A DNA stretch of 64,000 bases from Planctomicrobium piriforme (GCA_945860955.1 CAMATH010000003.1:48111-112110); one strand, 5' to 3'; counted from the first letter of the stretch, positions 1-9,684 are shown. Made by a program: numbers and translations. Notes: a model not told the origin generated them from the letters alone.

Positions 1-7
1 AATGCGA

Positions 8-850
8 TTAACGGAGCAAAGGTGAAATCGTACCGACTTCAGGACTGGATGCGGTGGCGTACAACTTGCGCGGGATCCGACCCGATTGCGAAGCCAGCCG
101 GCCCGCGTAGACGCCGTACCGCATCGCGACCGCCATCTTCTTCGCGTCCGCGGCGCTGGCGATTGCGGTGTTTAAAAGCACGCCGTCGCAGCCGAGTTCC
201 ATCGCGAACGCGACGTCGCTCGCCGTTCCCACCCCCGCGTCCACGATCACCGGGTAACTCGCATCCCCTTCTTTCAGGTATTCGAGACAAATGCGAATGT
301 TGTTCGGGTTCAAGATTCCCTGTCCGCTTCCGATGGGACTGCCAGCGGGCATGACCGATACGGCCCCGGCATCTTTCAGCCGCCGCGCCGTGATTGGATC
401 GTCCGTCGTGTACACCAGAACCTGAAATCCATCCTTCACGAGTTCCTTGGTCGCTTCCAACGTCGCGACCGGATCTGGCAACAGTGTCTTTTTGTCACCC
501 AAAACCTCCAGTTTCACCCAGTCCGCTCCGGGGTTCTCCAGTCCATCGAGAATCTCCCGTCCCAACCGGGCGACGCGGACGGCGTCTTCCGCTGTAAAGC
601 AGCCCGCCGTGTTCGGCAAGATCGTGTATCGCTTCAGATCGATGAAATCGAGGATACTGCGTCCCTCTTTGTCGATCAGCCGTTCCCGCCGAACGGCCAC
701 CGTGATCACTTCCGATCCCGAGAGTTCCAGGCAGTCGCGCATGACGTCATACGTCGCGTATTTTCCCGTGCCAACAATCAACCGCGACGAAAAAGCGTGG
801 GTTCCGACCACCAGGGGTGCATCCGCCGCCAAAAACTCTGTCGCCAACAT
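8..850 (-). CDS. thiG: Thiazole synthase ThiG
   Basis: ThiG condenses 1-deoxyxylulose 5-phosphate, dehydroglycine and sulfur carried on ThiS-thiocarboxylate into the thiazole phosphate of thiamine, in the cytoplasm. The 280-residue protein has the expected length for a TIM-barrel ThiG. Lys113 in the KLEV motif fits the Schiff-base lysine, and the phosphate-binding loops ([11 protein letters not shown], then DAGVGTASD) are present. The open frame could begin at a TTG at 853, but the ATG at 850 is better: it overlaps the thiS stop by one base (TGATG) and an AGGAGG lies six bases upstream, inside the thiS end. It is therefore translationally coupled to thiS. Identification is secure; ThiF, ThiO and ThiH are not nearby. 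Confidence 0.96.
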   Translation of the reverse strand: MLATEFLAADAPLVVGTHAFSSRLIVGTGKYATYDVMRDCLELSGSEVITVAVRRERLIDKEGRSILDFIDLKRYTILPNTAGCFTAEDAVRVARLGREILDGLENPGADWVKLEVLGDKKTLLPDPVATLEATKELVKDGFQVLVYTTDDPITARRLKDAGAVSVMPAGSPIGSGQGILNPNNIRICLEYLKEGDASYPVIVDAGVGTASDVAFAMELGCDGVLLNTAIASAADAKKMAVAMRYGVYAGRLASQSGRIPRKLYATASSPEVGTISPLLR

Positions 851-1065
851 CAACCGCCTCCTACGAGCGTCACAATTTCCACGCGGTCTTCCGCCTGAAG
901 CACACAGTCGGCATGCTGTCGACGCGGGATCAGCACCAGATTCCGCTCGACGGCGAGGTATCGCGGTTCGAGTTTCAGGTCGGCGAGCAACCGGGCGACG
1001 GTCAGGTCCGGGACCACGTCGCGCGGTTCGCCATTGATGTAGATCTGCACAGGAAGAACCTTCAT
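850..1065 (-). CDS. thiS: Sulfur carrier protein ThiS
   Basis: This 71-residue beta-grasp (ubiquitin-fold) protein carries sulfur as a C-terminal thiocarboxylate for thiazole formation by ThiG. It starts with [17 protein letters not shown], and the typical small-residue tail ends in Gly-Gly-Gly, giving the required terminal diglycine. The stop codon overlaps the thiG start by one base. No good Shine-Dalgarno sequence is visible before its ATG, and no TPP riboswitch was recognised in the short divergent region upstream. It should not be confused with the second ubiquitin-fold protein of this window near 39 kb, which lacks a terminal diglycine. Confidence 0.93.
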   Translation of the reverse strand: MKVLPVQIYINGEPRDVVPDLTVARLLADLKLEPRYLAVERNLVLIPRRQHADCVLQAEDRVEIVTLVGGG

Positions 1066-1240
1066 TGAGTCAGAAAATCTTAGGTCGGGCGAATCCGGGG
1101 CGTCAAGCAGGCGGGGGAACCAATCCCGTTTCCCGGATTTGACTCAACTGCTTTCGCCGATAAGATGATTCCGTGTTGTGAACTTCCCTCGAAATTCTGC
1201 ATGACCCCCGTGGAACATCCGGGGTACAGGCGATTGGTGC

Positions 1241-2692
1241 ATGGCCGCTCCCAAGGTTGACGATCTCTGCCGCCAACTGGTGCGTCTGCAATTGGTGCCT
1301 CAAAAGCAGATCGATCTCTGCCTCAGCGAGCTGGGACCACAAACGAAAGACCCCGAAGCGGTCATATCGTGGCTCGAAACCAAAGGCACGCTCACCTCGC
1401 TGCAATCGGGCAAAGTGCGGCGGGGAGAACTCGCCGATCTCGTCCTCGGGCCGTTTCGCCTGTTGTACCGCAACGCGACCGGCAGCTTCGCCCGCGTCTA
1501 CCGGGCGTGCGATGTGCGGACGGGGAAGATGGTCGGGCTGAAGGTTCTGCGACAACGCTATTGCGAAGACCGCGAGGCAGTCGAGGAGTTCCGTCGTGAG
1601 GCCGAACTAGGTAAATCGCTGCGGCACGACAATATCGTGCCAATCTACGAAGTCGCCGAAGACAAGGGGCAGCATTACATTTCGATGGAATTTGTCGAAG
1701 GGGGCAATCTTCGCGATTTCATCACCATTCGGAAAAAACTGGAGCCGCTCGAGGCGACAAAGTGCGTTCTGGACATGGCGGAAGGGCTGAACTACGCCCT
1801 CACGAAAGGCGCGACGCATCGCGACTTGAAAATGACCAATGTACTGATGAGCAGCAATGGGGTGGCCAAGCTGGTCGATTTCGGATTAGCGAGCATCAGT
1901 GAAGAGGGGGGTGAGACGGAGAGCGCTGCCCGAGCGCTGGAATACGCGACCCTCGAAAAAAACACCGGTGCGCAGCGCGACGATCCGCGGAGCGACCTCT
2001 ATTTTCTTGGGACGATTTTTTACGAACTTCTGACGGGTATCCCCCCCCTGCCCCGCACCCGGGATCGGAACGAGCGGAGTCAGTTCAGCCGCTACCTGCA
2101 TGTCCAGCCGATTCGTCAATTGGAACCGAGTCTGCCGCGGTCGGTCGCGAACGTCGTCGATCGCCTGATGCACTTGAATCCCAACCTGCGTTACCAGACC
2201 CCGGGAGAAGCGTGCCGCGATCTCAAACTGGCCCTTTCGGAACTGGCGAGTGGTGAGGGACTGGTCAAAGGCCTGGGGGATTCCTCTCCGTCGCAGCCGA
2301 TCTCAAATGAACCGCTGCTGACGGTGATGTGCCTGGATGATCGGCCCAAACACCAAGACCTGCTGCGGGAATATTTCTCGAAACACGGGTTTCGGGTGCT
2401 GGTTTTGTCTGACCTGCAGCGCGGCCTGAGCCGGCTCAATAATCAGCCCCCCGACTGTATGATTATCATGGGGGACGCGTTTGGCGACGACGCGGTCCGC
2501 GGTTACGTCGAAGCGGCTGCGGTCGCTGAGGCCCGCCAGGTGGGGGTTGTGCTGGTTTTAGCCGCCGAACATGCCGACCAGAAAGCGAGGCTGCCCGAAA
2601 CCGAGCATGCCCGGGTGGTCGCGCTGCCGGCGACGTTACGCGAACTGCGGCAGGTGGTGAAGAGCATTGTCTCGGGTTCCGATTGGGACTGA
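1241..2692 (+). CDS. Serine/threonine protein kinase with degenerate receiver-like C-terminus
   Basis: This 483-residue cytoplasmic protein has a short helical N-terminus (about 1-65), a Hanks-type kinase domain (about 70-335) and a receiver-like domain (about 360-478). The kinase keeps the ATP lysine (Lys101), the catalytic loop HRDLKMTN (Asp195, Lys197, Asn200) and DFG (213-215). The glycine loop is weak, with NATGSFARV in place of GxGxxG. In the C-terminal domain the acidic pair is present (Asp366, Asp367), but the position of the phospho-accepting aspartate appears to be Met410 and the conserved lysine is absent, so it is probably a pseudo-receiver. No membrane segment is seen, unlike many planctomycete kinases. 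Substrates are unknown. Confidence 0.9.
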   Translation: MAAPKVDDLCRQLVRLQLVPQKQIDLCLSELGPQTKDPEAVISWLETKGTLTSLQSGKVRRGELADLVLGPFRLLYRNATGSFARVYRACDVRTGKMVGLKVLRQRYCEDREAVEEFRREAELGKSLRHDNIVPIYEVAEDKGQHYISMEFVEGGNLRDFITIRKKLEPLEATKCVLDMAEGLNYALTKGATHRDLKMTNVLMSSNGVAKLVDFGLASISEEGGETESAARALEYATLEKNTGAQRDDPRSDLYFLGTIFYELLTGIPPLPRTRDRNERSQFSRYLHVQPIRQLEPSLPRSVANVVDRLMHLNPNLRYQTPGEACRDLKLALSELASGEGLVKGLGDSSPSQPISNEPLLTVMCLDDRPKHQDLLREYFSKHGFRVLVLSDLQRGLSRLNNQPPDCMIIMGDAFGDDAVRGYVEAAAVAEARQVGVVLVLAAEHADQKARLPETEHARVVALPATLRELRQVVKSIVSGSDWD

Positions 2693-2784
2693 CGCGGAAA
2701 GTTCGGGCGGCTGATCACTTGCTCTACCGTTCCCAGTCGTTACCCTATGCGACTGCACTTGCCCCCCGGGGAGGAATACCGACG

Positions 2785-3660
2785 ATGCGTGACTTCGAGT
2801 ACGAAGCTCCAGCCTCAGTTGCCGAGGCCGTGAGAGTTCTGAGCCAGCACAATGGCACCGCGCGGCCGTTGGCCGGCGGAACCGATTTGATTGATCAGAT
2901 TCGTGTCGGCCGACATCAGCCGGCGCTGGTTGTCGACATCAAGCGAATTCCCGAACTCAACGTTCTGGAAATGTCGACCGGCGGTTTGCGGTTGGGGGCC
3001 GCCGTCCCCTGTTACCGTGTTTACAACGATGCCGGCCTGAACAGTGCCTACACGGCGCTCGTGGACAGCACCCGGATCATCGGCGGGATCCAGATTCAGA
3101 GTCGTGGAAGCGTTGGAGGAAACCTCTGCAACGCCGGCCCGGCCGCCGACTCGATTCCATCGTTGATCGCTCTGGGAGCGAAAGCGGTCATCGCTGGCCC
3201 GAACGGCCGCCGCGAGTTGGCCGTCGAAGAATTTTGCGTTGGTCCGGGGAAAAACGCGTTGCAGGCGGGGGAAATGCTGGTGGAACTGAAGTTCCCCTCT
3301 CGCCCCGACCACAGCGGGTCGCACTATCGGCGATTCATCCCGCGCAACGAAATGGACATCGCGGTCGTGGGTGTGGGAGCGTCCGTCGTTCTGGACGCCG
3401 CGGGAGAGAAGATCGTTTCGGCCCGGATCGGGCTGGGAGCGGTCGGCCCGACACCGCTGTTCGCGAAAGAGGCGAGTGAACTGCTCGCCGGCAAGACCGC
3501 GGGCACCGAGGCATACGAACTCGCGGCCGCCGCTGCCCAAAAAATCGCGACGCCGATCGACGACATGCGCGGCACCAAAGAATTCCGGTTGCACCTCGTC
3601 GGAGTTCTGGTTCGTCGCGTGCTAGAAACGGCAGCCGAACGGGCTCGTAACGGCGTTTGA
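2785..3660 (+). CDS. FAD-binding subunit of molybdenum hydroxylase (CoxM/XdhB-like)
   Basis: This 291-residue medium subunit passes electrons from the iron-sulfur subunit to FAD in a xanthine dehydrogenase/aldehyde oxidase-type complex. It shows both family FAD motifs: AGGTDL near residues 29-34, and a stretch near residue 100 containing GGN, CNA and PAAD. The open frame extends upstream to 2683, over the kinase stop. The ATG at 2785 matches the family N-terminus and has a GGGGAGG ribosome-binding sequence just upstream. It is first of three collinear subunit genes. The substrate cannot be read from this subunit. Confidence 0.93.
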   Translation: MRDFEYEAPASVAEAVRVLSQHNGTARPLAGGTDLIDQIRVGRHQPALVVDIKRIPELNVLEMSTGGLRLGAAVPCYRVYNDAGLNSAYTALVDSTRIIGGIQIQSRGSVGGNLCNAGPAADSIPSLIALGAKAVIAGPNGRRELAVEEFCVGPGKNALQAGEMLVELKFPSRPDHSGSHYRRFIPRNEMDIAVVGVGASVVLDAAGEKIVSARIGLGAVGPTPLFAKEASELLAGKTAGTEAYELAAAAAQKIATPIDDMRGTKEFRLHLVGVLVRRVLETAAERARNGV

Positions 3661-3763
3661 ACGCGTCCCGCGCCAACACTCCACACATTTCCGTCACCCG
3701 CTGACCATCAGCGTTTGACTGGTGATTTTCAAAATTCACCGTTTCCCACCGGAAGTTTCCGCC

Positions 3764-4261
3764 ATGGCCAAGAAACGCGTCGTCGCCGCCACCATCAATG
3801 GCAAGCAGGTCGAATACCTGTGTGAGCCCCGCCAGACTCTGCTGGAGGTGCTGCGCGACAATCTCGATATGACCGGCACCAAGGAAGGTTGCGCAAACGG
3901 CAACTGCGGTGCCTGCACCGTGTTGTTGGACGGTCGACCGGTCGTCAGTTGTCTGGTTCTGGCGATGGAAGCCGAGGGGGCGTCGATCGAGACGATTGAG
4001 GGGGTCGCGAAGTGCGGCAGTCTCGATCCGATTCAGTCAGCGTTTCTGGAAGGGGCCGCCCTGCAGTGCGGGATCTGCACCCCGGGGTTCATCATGTCGA
4101 CGAAAGCGCTGCTCGACGAGAACCCGAATCCTACGGAACAGGAAGCGCGGTTCTATCTGGCCGGCAACCTGTGCCGCTGCACGGGATACGACAAAATCGT
4201 GCGGGCCGTCCTCGATTCGGCGCAACGCCGGCTCGCCGCGCAAGCGGAAGTCAAGAGCTAA
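3764..4261 (+). CDS. [2Fe-2S] subunit of molybdenum hydroxylase (CoxS-like)
   Basis: This 165-residue small subunit holds two [2Fe-2S] clusters. The N-terminal plant-ferredoxin cluster is bound by Cys43, Cys48, Cys51 and Cys63. The helical C-terminal cluster is bound by Cys102, Cys105, Cys137 and Cys139, in the CGxC and CRC motifs. The start is the ATG at 3764 (MAKKRVV), which gives the usual family length; the upstream GTG at 3722 adds an unlikely extension. It lies about 100 bp after the FAD subunit and about 115 bp before the large subunit. Confidence 0.95.
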   Translation: MAKKRVVAATINGKQVEYLCEPRQTLLEVLRDNLDMTGTKEGCANGNCGACTVLLDGRPVVSCLVLAMEAEGASIETIEGVAKCGSLDPIQSAFLEGAALQCGICTPGFIMSTKALLDENPNPTEQEARFYLAGNLCRCTGYDKIVRAVLDSAQRRLAAQAEVKS

Positions 4262-4375
4262 AGACTTCTCCCCAGACCACTCGGACGAACTCTTCAAAAT
4301 TCGATCAGCGATCCATCTACGAAGTTCGTCCTGATCCGATCATCCTTCGCATTACCCATCGATTCGAGAGCCGCC

Positions 4376-6661
4376 ATGTCGACCGTCGAACGCCCCGCAT
4401 CCACCGGCAATGGACGAACGCCCTATAAAGTCATCGGCACCCGCCCCGTGCGTCATGACGGGGTCGACAAGGTGACCGGACGGGCAAAGTACGGGGCCGA
4501 CATTCATCCCACCGGGTTGCTGTACGGCATCGTCCTCCGCAGTCCGCACGCTCACGCGCGAATTCGCTCGATCGACACGACGAAAGCGTTGGCGGTGGAG
4601 GGCGTTCGGGCAGTGATCACCAACAAGGATCTGTGTGATCCGGGTGACCGGATGCTGGAGCTGGGTGAAGGGGCCGTCAATCTGCGGCACCTGAATAATA
4701 ACGTTTTGGCGGACGACAAAGTCTATTATCGCGGACACGCGGTCGCCGCTGTCGCCGCCGACTCAATCCACATCGCCGAACAGGCGGCGGCGCTGATTGC
4801 TGTCGATTACGAAGTCCTGCCAGCCGTCACCGACATTCAGGAAGCGATGAAGCCCGGCGCACCGTTGCTGCACGCCGACCTGATGACCGACGAACTGGGT
4901 AAACAGGGAACCACGCCAAGCAACATCGCCAAACATTTTCGGTTCGACAAGGGCGATCTGGCGGCCGGGTTCAAGCAGGCGAAAATCGTCGTCGAACGCG
5001 AGTTCAAGACGGCGACCGTGCATCAGGGGTACATCGAGCCGCAAAACGCGACCGCGATCTGGAACGCCGACGGGCACATCACCGTCTGGTGCAGTACGCA
5101 AGGCTCGTTTACGGTTCGCCAGCAGGTGGCCGAACTGGTGGGTGTCCCCGTTTCGCACGTCAAGGTCGTGCCGATGGAGATCGGCGGCGGATTCGGCGGT
5201 AAGATTCGCGTCTACCTGGAACCGATCGCCGCCATTTTGTCGAAAAAGTCGGGCGCGCCTGTGAAAGCAGTGATGTCGCGGGCCGACGTTTTTGAAGCGA
5301 CCGGCCCGACTCCCGGTTCGTACATGAAGGTCAAGATTGGCGTCGATGCGGCGGGGAAAATCACGGCCGCTGAGGCATCGATCGCGTTTGAGGCGGGGGG
5401 TTACCCAGGGTCGCCCGTCGGGGCGGCGGCGATGTGCGTCTTCGCCTGTTACGAGGTTCCCAACGGACGGGTCGACGGGTACGACGTCGTGGTCAACCGA
5501 CCGTACATGTCGGCGTATCGCGCTCCCGGGGCCACCCAAGCGGCGTTCGCCGCGGAAACGGTGATCGACGAGATCTGTGAACAACTCAAGATCGACCCGA
5601 TCGAATTCCGACTGAAAAACGCCGCCAAGGAGGGAACCCGCCGGGTCGACGGACCGGTCTTCCCCAAAATTGGCATGATCGAGTCCACAGAGGCGGCTCG
5701 CGATTCCGAACATTACAAGGCGTCCCTGGGTGGCAAGCACCGGGGTCGGGGTGTGGCGAGCGGGTTCTGGTTCAACATCGGACTCAAGAGCGTCGTATCT
5801 GCGACGTTGAACCAGGACGGAACCGTGTCGTTGGTCGAAGGCTCGACTGACATTGGCGGTTCGCGTGCTTCGATCGCGATGCAACTGGCCGAGACGTTGG
5901 GGATTGCCGCCGAAGATGTGGTTCCCACGGTCGCCGACACCGATAGCATTGGCTACACCGACATTACCGGGGGCAGCCGGGTGACGTTCGCCACCGGATG
6001 GGCGGCGTACGAAGCGGCGCTCGACATTCAGCGTCAGCTCGTCGCCCGGGCTGCGGATGTGTGGGAAGTCGAAGCCAGCCAGGTCAAATACGAAAACGGC
6101 GGGGTCACCGGCCCCGGTGGCAAGCGTATGGATTTCAAGCAACTCGCCGCGGAAGTGCAAAAGGCGGGGGAACCGGTGATCGGCAAGGGCGCTGTCGACC
6201 CCGAGGGGTGTGGCGGAGCGTTCGCCACGCACGTGGTCGATGTCGAGGTCGATCCGGAAACGGGCAAGGTCGACATCATCCGTTACACGGCGACCCAGGA
6301 CGTCGGGACGGCGATTCACCCCAGTTATGTCGAAGGACAGATCCAGGGGGGTTCGGTTCAGGGGATCGGCTGGGCCTTGAACGAAGAGTACTTCTACGAC
6401 GACAAGGGAACGATGCGGAATTCGACATTCCTCGATTACCGCATGCCCACCTGCTACGACCTGCCGATGATCGACCCGATCATCGTTGAAGTTCCGAATC
6501 CCGGACACCCGTACGGAGTGCGTGGTGTGGGCGAAGTGCCGATCGTCCCTCCGCCGGCCGCGATCGCCAACGCGATTTACCACGCCGTGGGGGTTCGGAT
6601 GACGGAGCTGCCGATGTCGCCTCCCCGGGTTCTGCGCGAGATTCTGAAAAAAAAGAAGTAG
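4376..6661 (+). CDS. Molybdopterin-binding large subunit, xanthine dehydrogenase/aldehyde oxidase family
   Basis: This 761-residue catalytic subunit binds the molybdenum-pterin cofactor and hydroxylates its substrate. Family motifs are GGGFGGK at 270-276, AYRAPG at 380-385 and GVGE at 717-720, where Glu720 corresponds to the catalytic glutamate. The AYRAPG loop is that of xanthine dehydrogenase/aldehyde oxidase-type enzymes, not the cysteine-bearing loop of form I CO dehydrogenase, so carbon monoxide is an unlikely substrate. No Tat signal is present, which suggests a cytoplasmic enzyme. The subunit order FAD, FeS, Mo is typical. The actual substrate (a purine, aldehyde or N-heterocycle) cannot be decided. 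No XdhC-like maturation factor is nearby. Confidence 0.95.
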   Translation: MSTVERPASTGNGRTPYKVIGTRPVRHDGVDKVTGRAKYGADIHPTGLLYGIVLRSPHAHARIRSIDTTKALAVEGVRAVITNKDLCDPGDRMLELGEGAVNLRHLNNNVLADDKVYYRGHAVAAVAADSIHIAEQAAALIAVDYEVLPAVTDIQEAMKPGAPLLHADLMTDELGKQGTTPSNIAKHFRFDKGDLAAGFKQAKIVVEREFKTATVHQGYIEPQNATAIWNADGHITVWCSTQGSFTVRQQVAELVGVPVSHVKVVPMEIGGGFGGKIRVYLEPIAAILSKKSGAPVKAVMSRADVFEATGPTPGSYMKVKIGVDAAGKITAAEASIAFEAGGYPGSPVGAAAMCVFACYEVPNGRVDGYDVVVNRPYMSAYRAPGATQAAFAAETVIDEICEQLKIDPIEFRLKNAAKEGTRRVDGPVFPKIGMIESTEAARDSEHYKASLGGKHRGRGVASGFWFNIGLKSVVSATLNQDGTVSLVEGSTDIGGSRASIAMQLAETLGIAAEDVVPTVADTDSIGYTDITGGSRVTFATGWAAYEAALDIQRQLVARAADVWEVEASQVKYENGGVTGPGGKRMDFKQLAAEVQKAGEPVIGKGAVDPEGCGGAFATHVVDVEVDPETGKVDIIRYTATQDVGTAIHPSYVEGQIQGGSVQGIGWALNEEYFYDDKGTMRNSTFLDYRMPTCYDLPMIDPIIVEVPNPGHPYGVRGVGEVPIVPPPAAIANAIYHAVGVRMTELPMSPPRVLREILKKKK

Positions 6662-6715
6662 TCCAGCATGCTGACTCCGGTCAATCGTGCCGGGTCACCG
6701 TCTGACATTGATTCG

Positions 6716-6754
6716 AAACAGCGCGTTCCTTGTTCAACAATGGTCGCGCTGTTT
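6716..6754 (+). terminator. Rho-independent terminator after the molybdenum hydroxylase genes
   Basis: A perfect 10-bp stem, AAACAGCGCG (6716-6725) with CGCGCTGTTT (6745-6754), encloses a 19-nt loop and is followed by TGTTG, so the right arm leads into a short T-rich stretch. It sits 55 bp after the large-subunit stop codon and before the next gene on the same strand. Confidence 0.6.
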
Positions 6755-6883
6755 TGTTGCGCCCCAAGTCCCCATTGACTCCGCGCTGCATATTCCGAGA
6801 ATCGGCAGCGACAGGTTGCCTCCGTTTGTTTTGGAACTTACCAAGTCGTCCGCTTCAAGATTCACTTTGCCAAAGGCTCGATC

Positions 6884-7627
6884 ATGCCAGTCCTCTCCCG
6901 CCGATCTGCCGCGCTTTTGCTTCTGGGATCTGTCATCGCGTTGCCGGGCACCGCGTTTGTCACAGGACATTCGGCCTGTGGGGCCGATGAATCGGAAAAC
7001 GTCAACCGCCTCACCTCCGAAGAGGCGGAGGCCGGGTGGAAGTTGCTGTTCAATGGAAAAGACCTGTCGGGCTGGAAGAACAGCAACGATCAGCCGAGTA
7101 AACGCCCGGTGGAAAACGGCACGTTGAATCCCCACAAGTGCGGCGGATACATGCTGGTCCACGAGACGATGGTCGAGAACTTTCAGCTCGCCCTCGACTT
7201 CAAGATCAGTCCGAAATGCAACAGCGGAGTGTTCTTCCGCACCTTCTCTTTGGACCCGGCCCCTGGACGTGATGTGGGATTCAATGGACTGGAGATCGCG
7301 ATTGACGACACAAAAACCGCGGGCTTCCACGACACCGGCGCGATCTATGATCTGGTCGCGCCCTCGAAAAACGCGATGAAGCCGGTGGGTGAGTGGAACC
7401 ACCTGGTGTTGACCTGCGACGGCCCCAACGTGGAAATCGAAATCAATGGGGTCGTCACCACCAAAATGGACTGCGACGAATGGACCGAAATCAATCGCCG
7501 ACCTGACGGCTCGGCACACAAGTTCGACATCGCCTACAGCAAACACCCCCGCAAAGGGTATATCGGTCTGCAAGACCACGGAGCCGATTGCTGGTACCGC
7601 AATATCAAATTGCGGCTGCTGAAGTGA
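6884..7627 (+). CDS. Exported DUF1080 (3-keto-disaccharide hydrolase-like) protein
   Basis: This 247-residue protein has an N-terminal export signal (basic MPVLSRRSA, then a hydrophobic stretch to about residue 25) followed by one DUF1080 beta-sandwich domain. The domain is recognised by WKLLFNGKDLSGWK near residue 45 and by the SGVFFRT and GLQDHG motifs. The family has a concanavalin-like fold and includes 3-keto-disaccharide hydrolases. It is greatly expanded in planctomycetes, where members usually act on sugars outside the cytoplasm. It stands alone between a terminator and a convergent gene, so its substrate is unknown. Confidence 0.88.
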   Translation: MPVLSRRSAALLLLGSVIALPGTAFVTGHSACGADESENVNRLTSEEAEAGWKLLFNGKDLSGWKNSNDQPSKRPVENGTLNPHKCGGYMLVHETMVENFQLALDFKISPKCNSGVFFRTFSLDPAPGRDVGFNGLEIAIDDTKTAGFHDTGAIYDLVAPSKNAMKPVGEWNHLVLTCDGPNVEIEINGVVTTKMDCDEWTEINRRPDGSAHKFDIAYSKHPRKGYIGLQDHGADCWYRNIKLRLLK

Positions 7628-7652
7628 GATCCGGCACCAGAGGGACGACGAT

Positions 7653-8264
7653 TCATTTTTTAACGGGCGGAGTATCCCTCAATCGACTCGCTTCCGGAGG
7701 GGGATTGGTTGCTGTCAGCGGTCCCATCCGTGAAAACTCCACGGTGTCCACCTTGCTGACGTCGCCATCAGCAAACAGAACGAATCCCCCCTTCTGTGCA
7801 GCGCTTGATTCGTAGCCGATGTAAACCCGCCGGCCGCCAAAGTGTGTGCCCGGTGACGTGTTCCAGACGATTACGACATCGCCCGTTCGAATCGCGGCGG
7901 CGGCCGTCGCGATGGAACTTTTCGGATCAGTATAGTAACCCTTTCTCGCGGTCCGGGAATACGGCTTGGGAAGCTGGCTGGCGGCTTCCGGTGACGACAC
8001 GATTCGCTGAAACACCTCGACTTCCTCGAGATCGCAGGGCGATCGTCCGAAGTGTTGCTGGAACTCGAAGTACAATCCGGCGAACGCGGCTAGTTGTGTG
8101 CGCAGTTCCAGGCGCGAACGCAAAGGGCGGACGACCGTCACGTACCCCCCGATCATCCCCCAGGCCAGTACGATCAGAATCACCATCCGCCAGATGCGAA
8201 ATCGAGGACGCTTCGCGACCGGCTTCGCCGTGGAGATTTCATGAAGCAACGCGGCGTTCGACAT
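7653..8264 (-). CDS. Single-pass membrane protein of unknown function
   Basis: I do not recognise this 203-residue protein. It has a basic cytoplasmic N-terminus, one membrane helix at about 24-45 and an extracytoplasmic domain. Near the C-terminus is a GFVLFADGDV stretch that resembles the FADG-H motif at the end of planctomycete DUF1559/prepilin-like proteins, but there is no prepilin cleavage site. The longer frame to 8360 would run into the chromate transporter gene; the ATG at 8264 leaves a 58-bp gap after it, so the two may be co-transcribed. Confidence 0.6.
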   Translation of the reverse strand: MSNAALLHEISTAKPVAKRPRFRIWRMVILIVLAWGMIGGYVTVVRPLRSRLELRTQLAAFAGLYFEFQQHFGRSPCDLEEVEVFQRIVSSPEAASQLPKPYSRTARKGYYTDPKSSIATAAAAIRTGDVVIVWNTSPGTHFGGRRVYIGYESSAAQKGGFVLFADGDVSKVDTVEFSRMGPLTATNPPPEASRLRDTPPVKK

Positions 8265-8322
8265 GCGGGACTCCGAACAGAAAATGCGAGGGGATTCTGA
8301 AGCGACGATTCCGAAAGGGAAT

Positions 8323-9684
8323 TCACACGCAGAGGCAGGCGAGCCACCCGAGGATGGCACACGCCCCCAAAACCCAGAGGAGATTCACATGATACCGGAT
8401 CAGCGCGACTCCTGACGCGACCGCGATCAAAATCGCCGCCAGATCCAGCCGGGGCAAACCACCGACCGAGATCTGAAACACGTTGTGGGTGGGTTGTTCC
8501 AAAGGAATCACCAGCGTCTTGAGAGCGAACCAGACGGCCAGATTCACAACGACTCCGACGACTGCAGCGGTGACCGCCGACAGAGCGGTACTCAACAGCT
8601 TGTTGCCGCGCAACCGCTCGATCCAGGGGGCACCCACAAAGATCCACATGAAACTGGGTGCGAATGTCACCCAGGTGGTGATCGCCGACCCCAAAACGCC
8701 CCCCGTCAGTGGCGACAGCGATCCCGGATCACGATACGCCCCCAGGAACCCCACAAACTGCAGGACGATTATCAACGGCCCCGGCGTCGTTTCCGCCATC
8801 CCGAGACCATCCTGCATTTCACCGACCGTCAGCCAGTGATGTCGCTCCACCGCCTCCTGCGCGACAAACGGAAGAACGGCATAGGCCCCACCAAACGTCA
8901 CCATCGCCGCCTCACTGAAGAAGACCCCCTCCGCGACATACACGCTGTTGGGGCCAAACGCCTGCACACAAATCGCCACCGGTGCCCACCACACCACCAG
9001 CCAGGTCAGAATCGTCATCAGCGTGCGGGACAGTGTCGGGACCGCGCCGGCCGCCGGCGAGCGGTCGGAAATCAGATACTGTGATTCGACATCCGAATCC
9101 TTGGCCCCGGTGCGGGGCTTGACGATGTAGAACAGATCTTCACGAACACGGCCCCCCACGAAACCCAGCAGCGCGGCAATGCCGATGATGAACGGAAAGG
9201 GGACACGGAAGAAATAGATCGCGACAAATGAAGCGATGGCGATCGCGATCATCACAGGGTTCTTCAACACCCGCTTACCGATCCGGATGACCGCCTCTAC
9301 GACGACCGCCACGACCGCCGCCTTCAATCCGTAAAAGATCCCCTGCACGGCACCGATGTGCTGATATTCAACGTATACCACCGACAGTGCCAGGAGTGAA
9401 ATCGCCCCCGGCAGGATGAAGAGCAGCCCCGCGACCAGTCCCCCCCGCAAGCCGTGCATCAACCAGCCAGTGTACGTGACCAGTTGATGCGCCTCGGGAC
9501 CGGGCAACAGCATGCAATAGTTGAGTGCATGGAGAAACCGGTTGTCGCTGATCCATTTGCGTTCCTCAACCAGCAGCCGATGCATCACCGCGATCTGACC
9601 GGTCGGTCCGCCGAAGCTTAACAGCGCGATTTTGATCCAGACGCGCAGCGCATCGCGAAATGTGACGGGACCGGGTTCCGACAT
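8323..9684 (-). CDS. chrA: Chromate transporter family protein (ChrA, two-domain form)
   Basis: This 453-residue integral membrane protein has the long-chain CHR layout: two homologous halves, each opening with a FGG signature. The first is SFGGPTGQIAVMH near residue 25 and the second TFGGAYAVLPFV near residue 255, and each is followed by a PGP motif. The family exports chromate, probably by proton-coupled antiport, and some members move sulfate. The chosen ATG has a CGGAG eight bases upstream; the GTG nine bases earlier would overlap that site. It stands alone apart from a downstream unknown gene, so physiological chromate resistance is only an inference. Confidence 0.93.
   Translation of the reverse strand: MSEPGPVTFRDALRVWIKIALLSFGGPTGQIAVMHRLLVEERKWISDNRFLHALNYCMLLPGPEAHQLVTYTGWLMHGLRGGLVAGLLFILPGAISLLALSVVYVEYQHIGAVQGIFYGLKAAVVAVVVEAVIRIGKRVLKNPVMIAIAIASFVAIYFFRVPFPFIIGIAALLGFVGGRVREDLFYIVKPRTGAKDSDVESQYLISDRSPAAGAVPTLSRTLMTILTWLVVWWAPVAICVQAFGPNSVYVAEGVFFSEAAMVTFGGAYAVLPFVAQEAVERHHWLTVGEMQDGLGMAETTPGPLIIVLQFVGFLGAYRDPGSLSPLTGGVLGSAITTWVTFAPSFMWIFVGAPWIERLRGNKLLSTALSAVTAAVVGVVVNLAVWFALKTLVIPLEQPTHNVFQISVGGLPRLDLAAILIAVASGVALIRYHVNLLWVLGACAILGWLACLCV

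Noticed and set aside
1066..1240. TPP riboswitch before thiS
   Set aside because: The short divergent region shows no thi-box conserved sequence, and the space before the thiS ATG is too small for a clear riboswitch on the minus strand.
4763..6583. 606-codon open frame antisense to the molybdenum hydroxylase large subunit
   Set aside because: It is the mirror of a GC-rich real gene with full family motifs. Its translation is rich in Arg, His and Asp and has no recognisable domain.
4376..6661. Reading the three-subunit enzyme as aerobic CO dehydrogenase
   Set aside because: The active-site loop is AYRAPG instead of the cysteine-containing loop of form I CoxL, and no coxDEFG-type genes are present.
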